Source: an uncultured Clostridia bacterium
GTDB lineage: Bacteria; Bacillota; Clostridia; Oscillospirales; Oscillospiraceae
NCBI GenBank assembly: GCA_937890525.1
Contig: CALADI010000011.1
Location: 62,001 to 126,000, forward strand
Reading direction: 5' to 3'
DNA: 64,000 nt
Notes under the pieces: generated by a model
Told to the model about the DNA's origin: nothing
The model's database searches: none
The model's input: the letters and a program-made list of their open reading frames with translations, nothing else
Translations under genes and position numbers: made by a program
Shown: one piece after another, positions 59,280 to 64,000 of the stretch
How positions within the stretch are numbered: position 1 is the first letter of the stretch
Layout: each line of letters starts with the position of its first letter

Positions 59280-61055
59280 ATGTTTCATCTTTTGAAGAAA
59301 ATGAAGACGAAAGAATGGGTGCTGGCGGCAGTCTGCTTCGGGCTGATCTTGGGTCAGATTTTTTTCGATCTGACCATGCCCGAGTATATGAGTCAGCTGA
59401 CCATTCTGATCCAGACGCCAGGGTCGGCGCAGGGGGAAATTTGGAATGTGGGTCTGCAAATGCTGGGCTGTGCGCTGGCCAGCTTGGTGCTGACGGTGAT
59501 CTGCGGATACTTCACCTCCCAGATCGCATCCGGCTTCAGCCGGACCTTGCGGGAGGATCTGTTTGAGAAGATCGCAGACTTCGGCAAGGAGGAAATGGAG
59601 CGCTTTTCTGTGCCCAGCCTGATCGTGCGTACCACCGAGGATGTGCGCCAGATCCAGCTTCTGTTTGCCATGGGACTTCAGATCATGGTGAAGGCACCCA
59701 TCATGGCGGTGTGGGCGGTGATCAAGATCATCGGCAAGAGCTGGGAACTGTCTGTGGTGACAGCCGGCTTTGTGGTGACGATGCTGCTGATGATGGTGAT
59801 CGTGCTGGTGATCCTGCTGCCCCGGTTCAAGCGGGTGCAGAAACTCATGGATGACATGAACCGGATCGCCCGGGAAAACCTCAGCGGTATCAGCGTTGTC
59901 CATGCATTCAATGCAGAGGACTACCAGAACACCAAATTCCGTCGTGCCAATGACGAACTGACCAAGACCCAGATGTTCAACCAGCATACCTTTGCGGTGC
60001 TGCTGCCTGCCATGACCATGGGAATGTCCGGGCTGTCGCTGGCGATCTTCTGGCTGGGGGCGCATCTGGTGGAGCAGGTGACGGATCTTCCCGGCAGACT
60101 GACGCTGTTCGGTGATGTGATGGTATTCAGCAACTATGCCGGATTTGTAATGATGTCGCTGATGATGATCGTGATGATCTTCATGTTCATCCCTGCGGCG
60201 CAGGTATCTGCAAACCGGATCAACGAGGTTCTGGGTACAAAGATCTCCATCAAGAGCGGCACTCAGACGCAGGGCAGCGAGATCGGAACCATCGAGTTTC
60301 AGGATGTCAGCTTCCGCTATCCGGGAGCGGCATCGGATACCCTGTCCCACATCAGCTTCCGTGCCCAGCGGGGGCAGACGGTGGCATTCATCGGTGCTAC
60401 CGGCTGCGGCAAGACCACCTTGGTGGATCTGGCGGCCCGGATCTACGATGCCACCTCCGGACGCATCCTGCTGGATGGGGTGGACATCCGGGATTACAGT
60501 TTCGATGCGCTGTATAACAAACTGGGTTATGTGATGCAGAAAGCGACGCTGTTCTCCGGCTCTGTGGATGAAAATGTAAACTTCGGCGAGAGCAGCGCCG
60601 TTCATTCTGAGGAGCACACCTGGGAGGCGCTGACGCTGGCCAAGGCCAGTGAGTTTGTGGAGAAAATGCCCGGGAAATTGGAAGAACCCATTGCCCGGGG
60701 CGGCGGGAATGTTTCCGGCGGTCAGAAGCAGCGCTTGTCCATTGCCCGGGCGCTGGCGCGGAAGCCGGAGATACTGATCTTCGATGATTCCTTCTCTGCA
60801 TTGGATTATAAAACCGATGCTCAGCTTCGTGCAGGACTGGAAGCGGAACTGAAAGGTACCACCAAGCTGATCGTAGGTCAGCGCATCGGCACCATCCGCA
60901 ATGCCGATACTATTATCGTATTGGATCATGGCAGGATCGTCGGTATGGGCACCCATCAGCAGCTGCTGAAGGATTGCCCGGTGTACCATGAGATCGCCCG
61001 TTCCCAGCTCTCGGCACAGGAATTGGGCGAGGAAGGAGGTGCCATCCATGGCTAA
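59280..61055 (+). CDS. ABC exporter half-transporter 1 (degenerate catalytic site)
   Basis: This 591-residue protein has an N-terminal six-helix exporter domain and a C-terminal ATPase. The ATPase has Walker A GATGCGKTT, canonical signature VSGGQKQRLSIARAL and Walker B ILIFDDSFSALD, where Asp replaces the catalytic Glu. This is the degenerate partner pattern of heterodimeric exporters such as TM287/288 or BmrCD. ATG 59280 follows GGAGG; the extension to 59211 would start in the promoter. It overlaps the second half-transporter by 8 bp. Confidence 0.93.
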   Translation: MFHLLKKMKTKEWVLAAVCFGLILGQIFFDLTMPEYMSQLTILIQTPGSAQGEIWNVGLQMLGCALASLVLTVICGYFTSQIASGFSRTLREDLFEKIADFGKEEMERFSVPSLIVRTTEDVRQIQLLFAMGLQIMVKAPIMAVWAVIKIIGKSWELSVVTAGFVVTMLLMMVIVLVILLPRFKRVQKLMDDMNRIARENLSGISVVHAFNAEDYQNTKFRRANDELTKTQMFNQHTFAVLLPAMTMGMSGLSLAIFWLGAHLVEQVTDLPGRLTLFGDVMVFSNYAGFVMMSLMMIVMIFMFIPAAQVSANRINEVLGTKISIKSGTQTQGSEIGTIEFQDVSFRYPGAASDTLSHISFRAQRGQTVAFIGATGCGKTTLVDLAARIYDATSGRILLDGVDIRDYSFDALYNKLGYVMQKATLFSGSVDENVNFGESSAVHSEEHTWEALTLAKASEFVEKMPGKLEEPIARGGGNVSGGQKQRLSIARALARKPEILIFDDSFSALDYKTDAQLRAGLEAELKGTTKLIVGQRIGTIRNADTIIVLDHGRIVGMGTHQQLLKDCPVYHEIARSQLSAQELGEEGGAIHG

Positions 61056-62829
61056 AAAACAGAAGATCTCCGGCGGGGTGTCCTTTCTGGAGGTGGGCAA
61101 GGATTTGCTTGCCCATGCAAAGAACATGATTCCCAGACTGGTGATCGTGGTGCTTCTGGCGGGGGCAAGCGCATTCCTGACCATCATTGGACCGGATTAT
61201 GTCTCCCAAATCACCCAGTACATCACCGACGGCTTGGCGAGCACCATCGATTTGGCAGGGGTCGCCCGTGTGGGCAGCTTCTTGGTCGGGGTCTATGGGC
61301 TGGCAGCCATCTTCGGCTTTTTCCAAAACCGTCTGGCGGCTACCGTGACCCTGCGGGTCTCCAACCAGCTTCGCAATGAGATATCCCAGAAGATCAACCG
61401 GGTGCCCATGCCCCTGTTCCACCGGATGTCCTCCGGCGATATCCTCAGCCGAATGACCAACGATGTGCAGATGCTGTCCCAGACATTGTCCAACAGCATC
61501 CCTACCATCGTTGCGGCGGTGGCACAGTTTGTGGGATGCTTGGTGATGATGTTCACCACCGAATGGCGGATGAGTCTGGTGGCCATTGCTGCCACGGTGC
61601 TTGGATTCTTGCTGATGGGAGCGATCACCGCTTCTTCTCAGAAATACTTCGTGGCGCAGCAGACTGCATTGGGCAATCTCAATGGCTATGTAGAGGAGAT
61701 GTACTCCGGTCACAGCGTGATCCGGATCTCCCGGGCAGGGACGCAGGTGCGTCAGGCATTCCGTAAGTACAACGATGCGGTGTATGAGGCCAACCGCAAG
61801 GCTCAGTTCCTTTCCGGCATCATGCAGCCCATGATGACTTTCGTGGGTAATCTAGGCTATGTGGCGGTGTGCATCTACGGATCTATGCTGGCGCTGAACG
61901 GCTCCATTGAGTTCGGCGTGATCGTAGCGTTCATCATGTATGTCCGTCTCTTTACCTCCCCCTTGTCTCAGATCGCTCAGGGTATGACGCAGCTCCAGAC
62001 TGCGGCGGCTTCGGGCAAGCGGATCTTCAGCTTCTTGGAGGAGGAAGAACTGGAAAACGAGGACGGGAAGCGGGATCATCTGGATCGGGCAGCCGGACAT
62101 GTGGAATTCCGCAATGTTCGCTTTGCCTATCCCAATAACCCGGATAAGACTGTGATCCAGAACTTCAGCGCAAACATCGCACCGGGGCAGAAGGTTGCCA
62201 TCGTCGGCCCCACCGGCGCCGGTAAGAGCACACTGGTCAATCTTCTGATGCGGTTCTTTGAGACAAACGGAGGCAGCATCCTCATCGATGGGATCTCCAC
62301 CCGGGATATGACCCGGCAATGCCTGCATGACCTGTTTGCCATGGTGCTTCAGGATACATGGCTGTTTCAGGGGACGCTTCGGGAGAATCTGGTTTACAAC
62401 AAAACTGATGTGCCCGACGCAGATCTGGAAAAGGCGTGCCGAGCCTGCGGCATCTGGGACTTTGTCCAGAGCCTGCCCAATGGCTTTGACACAGAGCTGA
62501 GTGAGAATCTCACCATATCCGCCGGGCAGAAGCAGCTGATCACCATTGCAAGGGCGATGCTGCAAAACCGCCCCATGCTGATTTTAGATGAAGCCACCTC
62601 CTCGGTGGACACCCGAACGGAACTCATCACCCAGCGGGCGATGGACCGGCTGTGCGAGAACAGAACCAGCTTTATCATCGCCCATCGTCTGTCCACCATC
62701 AAGAACGCGGATCTCATCTTGGTGCTGAAGGATGGCAATGTGATCGAGCAGGGCAGCCATGAGCAGCTTCTTGCCCAGGGCGGGTTCTATGCGGAACTGT
62801 ACAACAGTCAATTTGAGCAGGTCGGATAA
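61048..62829 (+). CDS. ABC exporter half-transporter 2 (catalytic partner)
   Basis: This 593-residue half-transporter has a six-helix domain and an ATPase with Walker A GPTGAGKST and the intact Walker B/Glu ILDEATSSVD. Its signature is altered to ISAGQKQLITIARAM, lacking the LSGGQ form. Together with half-transporter 1 it should form one competent and one degenerate ATP site. ATG 61048 lies 8 nt after GGAAGGAGG. The regulation upstream suggests export of a drug, peptide or lipid, not determinable here. Confidence 0.93.
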   Translation: MAKKQKISGGVSFLEVGKDLLAHAKNMIPRLVIVVLLAGASAFLTIIGPDYVSQITQYITDGLASTIDLAGVARVGSFLVGVYGLAAIFGFFQNRLAATVTLRVSNQLRNEISQKINRVPMPLFHRMSSGDILSRMTNDVQMLSQTLSNSIPTIVAAVAQFVGCLVMMFTTEWRMSLVAIAATVLGFLLMGAITASSQKYFVAQQTALGNLNGYVEEMYSGHSVIRISRAGTQVRQAFRKYNDAVYEANRKAQFLSGIMQPMMTFVGNLGYVAVCIYGSMLALNGSIEFGVIVAFIMYVRLFTSPLSQIAQGMTQLQTAAASGKRIFSFLEEEELENEDGKRDHLDRAAGHVEFRNVRFAYPNNPDKTVIQNFSANIAPGQKVAIVGPTGAGKSTLVNLLMRFFETNGGSILIDGISTRDMTRQCLHDLFAMVLQDTWLFQGTLRENLVYNKTDVPDADLEKACRACGIWDFVQSLPNGFDTELSENLTISAGQKQLITIARAMLQNRPMLILDEATSSVDTRTELITQRAMDRLCENRTSFIIAHRLSTIKNADLILVLKDGNVIEQGSHEQLLAQGGFYAELYNSQFEQVG

Positions 62830-62843
62830 GGAGGCAGGAGATT

Positions 62844-63446
62844 ATGGCAAGATATATCACCATTGAGCGGGAATACGGCAGCGGCGGCAGAGCAGTGGCT
62901 GGGGCGCTGGCCGAGGAGTGCGGCATTGCCTGCTACGGACGGGAGATCTTGGAAAAAGCGGGGCAGATGATGCACATCCCCGTCTCCCAACTGGAGCGGT
63001 ATGAGGAGTGCGCCACCAGCAGCTTCCTGTACTCAGTGAATCTGCTGGGCAAGGCTCAGTCCTGTGACCCGGATATGCTGATGCGGGAGGGGCATCTGTT
63101 CGTTGCCGAGCAGCTGGCAATTCGGGAATTAGCCGCCCAGGGGCCGGCGGTGTTTCTGGGACACTGCGCCTGTCAGGCATTGAGGGATGAGCCCGGCGTG
63201 CTGCGGGTATTCATCCGGGCATCCATGGAAGCGCGCAGACAGCGGATCACCCGGGAATACGGTCTTGCAGAGGGGGAGGTGGATGCTGCCATCCGCCGCT
63301 TCGACAAAAAGCGGGCAGGCTATTACTCCATCAATACCGCCCGGAAATGGCATGACCTGAATAACTATGATGTGGTGTTGGATTCCTCGGTGATCGGGGT
63401 GGACGGCTGTGTGGGGGCGCTGAAGGCGCTGGTCACCCACCGATGA
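62844..63446 (+). CDS. Cytidylate-kinase-like protein
   Basis: This 200-residue protein matches the 'cytidylate kinase-like family' (AAA_26/Cytidylate_kin2): a P-loop-like REYGSGGRAVA at residues 9-19, ACYGREILEKA, then GHCACQALRDEPGVLRVFIRAS, the lid EARRQRITREYGL, and KKRAGYYSINTARKWHDLNNYDVVLDS. It is distinct from housekeeping Cmk. AAGGAGG is 8 nt upstream and it starts 14 bp after the exporter, so it belongs to that operon. Its true substrate is unknown. Confidence 0.88.
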   Translation: MARYITIEREYGSGGRAVAGALAEECGIACYGREILEKAGQMMHIPVSQLERYEECATSSFLYSVNLLGKAQSCDPDMLMREGHLFVAEQLAIRELAAQGPAVFLGHCACQALRDEPGVLRVFIRASMEARRQRITREYGLAEGEVDAAIRRFDKKRAGYYSINTARKWHDLNNYDVVLDSSVIGVDGCVGALKALVTHR

Positions 63447-63474
63447 AAAACGAAAGGATAGAAAGGAGATCATT

Positions 63475-64000
63475 ATGGAACGGAGTTTACAGATCGACCG
63501 CCGGTTTCAGACGGTTCTGAAGGTGGTCAGGATCCTCTATGTGCTGACGGGCATTGGGCTGATGGTGCGGGGTGTGATCCATCACAGCGTATACGAGGGG
63601 CTGCTGGCGCTGGCCACACTGCTGCTGATCCCTGGGCTGTATCTGGCAAGACGGATCTTCCGCTGGGAGGGCGGCTGGCAGATGGAGACTTATGTGTATG
63701 TGTTTTCCTATCTGGGCTGGACCTTGGGCGGTGCAGCAAAATGCTACAGCGTGATCCCTTGTTTTGACAAAATGGTGCATTGTCTGTCCGGGCTGTTCGT
63801 ATCGGTGCTGGTGCTGGCTTTTTACCGGATGCTGGAATCGGATCACAGCAAGCAGGGGGAGAACCCTGCCACCTCCTTTTTCTTCGTGTTTTTCGGCTCT
63901 ATGGCGGTAGCGGGGCTGTTTGAGCTGTGCGAATTTACCATTGCTCCCATTATGGGCAGAGATCTTCAGCATGTGATGGATACGGGCGTGGCGGATACCA
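63475..64000 (+). CDS. Integral membrane protein, cut by the right window edge
   Basis: About 175 residues are visible; the frame stays open to the window end. ATG 63475 follows AAGGAG. There are at least five hydrophobic helices, with YLGWTLGGAAKCYSVIPCFDKMVHCLSGLFVSVLVLAF in the middle and FELCEFTIAPIMG near the edge. The D-K-x-V-H-x-L-S-G pattern resembles the DUF2238/YjdF-like membrane family. It follows the kinase-like gene by 28 bp. Function unknown. Confidence 0.72.
   Translation, partial: MERSLQIDRRFQTVLKVVRILYVLTGIGLMVRGVIHHSVYEGLLALATLLLIPGLYLARRIFRWEGGWQMETYVYVFSYLGWTLGGAAKCYSVIPCFDKMVHCLSGLFVSVLVLAFYRMLESDHSKQGENPATSFFFVFFGSMAVAGLFELCEFTIAPIMGRDLQHVMDTGVADT

Noticed and set aside
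59190..61187. 665-codon minus-strand frame opposite the first ABC half-transporter
   Set aside because: Its composition (His/Gln/Arg-rich) is typical of a reverse-complement shadow; no start site and no motif.
1..64000. tRNA, rRNA, CRISPR array, insertion sequence or prophage
   Set aside because: I looked for cloverleaf or rRNA segments, regular spaced repeats, transposases, integrases and phage structural genes and saw none. The Y-polymerase/YolD pair alone is not enough to call a prophage.

Overview
The window reads as a chromosomal segment of a Clostridia member, most likely an Oscillospiraceae/Ruminococcaceae-type gut anaerobe. The evidence is the complete SCIFF peptide plus radical-SAM maturase pair (a Clostridia hallmark), Gram-positive style ribosome binding sites (AGGAGG 6-9 nt before ATG), GC-rich codon third positions, a Bacillus-type YolD/Y-polymerase pair, and lipoprotein solute-binding proteins with no sign of an outer membrane. 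No phage, IS element, CRISPR array, rRNA or tRNA was recognised. It is essentially dense core plus mild accessory DNA.

Layout. 1-5.5 kb (minus): a truncated VanW/YoaR-like wall protein, mfd and pth. 5.6-8.7 kb (plus): a compact operon of an XRE regulator with membrane tail, 5-formyl-THF cyclo-ligase, a membrane protein, a DUF1643 protein, a YfcE-like phosphoesterase and a tiny acidic Cys/Tyr-rich protein. 8.8-10.75 kb (plus): Y-family polymerase plus YolD, with a LexA-like box. 10.8-14.8 kb (minus): potABCD polyamine importer, preceded by a 526-bp leader region holding a strong promoter, a candidate structured RNA and an intrinsic terminator. 15.3-19.4 kb (minus): scfA, scfB, an Orn/Lys/Arg decarboxylase and an RsmH-type methyltransferase. 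19.5-24.6 kb (minus): an MMPL transporter coupled to a GLUG-repeat surface protein. 24.8-28.4 kb (minus): class Ia nrdA-nrdB with two NrdR-like boxes 31 bp apart. 28.6-32.1 kb: marR-MATE (plus), merR (minus) and a divergent YitT-like gene behind a 19-bp-spacer MerR promoter.

32.1-36 kb: a small frameshifted ORF, a LysR regulator, and divergently a four-part fusion enzyme (CoA-disulfide-reductase-like flavoprotein, rhodanese, siroheme sulfite/nitrite reductase half, 2[4Fe-4S] ferredoxin). 36-37.5 kb: a YwaF-like membrane protein and an A/T-richer nucleoside deaminase. 37.7-41.8 kb (minus): pstSCAB-phoU. 41.9-48.5 kb (minus): a patatin-like lipase, then a second MMPL module (tetR, DUF308, MMPL, heptad-repeat secreted protein). 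48.7-56.3 kb: an MFS transporter, a UvrD-like helicase (minus) and sbcDC (plus). 56.3-63.4 kb (plus): a CmpB-like membrane protein, an OmpR-type two-component system, a heterodimeric ABC exporter and a cytidylate-kinase-like protein, followed by a truncated membrane protein at the edge.

The most noteworthy signals are regulatory and architectural. Two promoters flanking the two-component system carry the same triple 11-bp-period GTTGA repeat. An rplJ-leader-like RNA fragment lies where no ribosomal gene is present. The sulfur-redox fusion protein is unusual. Two MMPL transporters are each translationally coupled to a different type of secreted partner. All identifications are from reading the sequence; no database search was possible.
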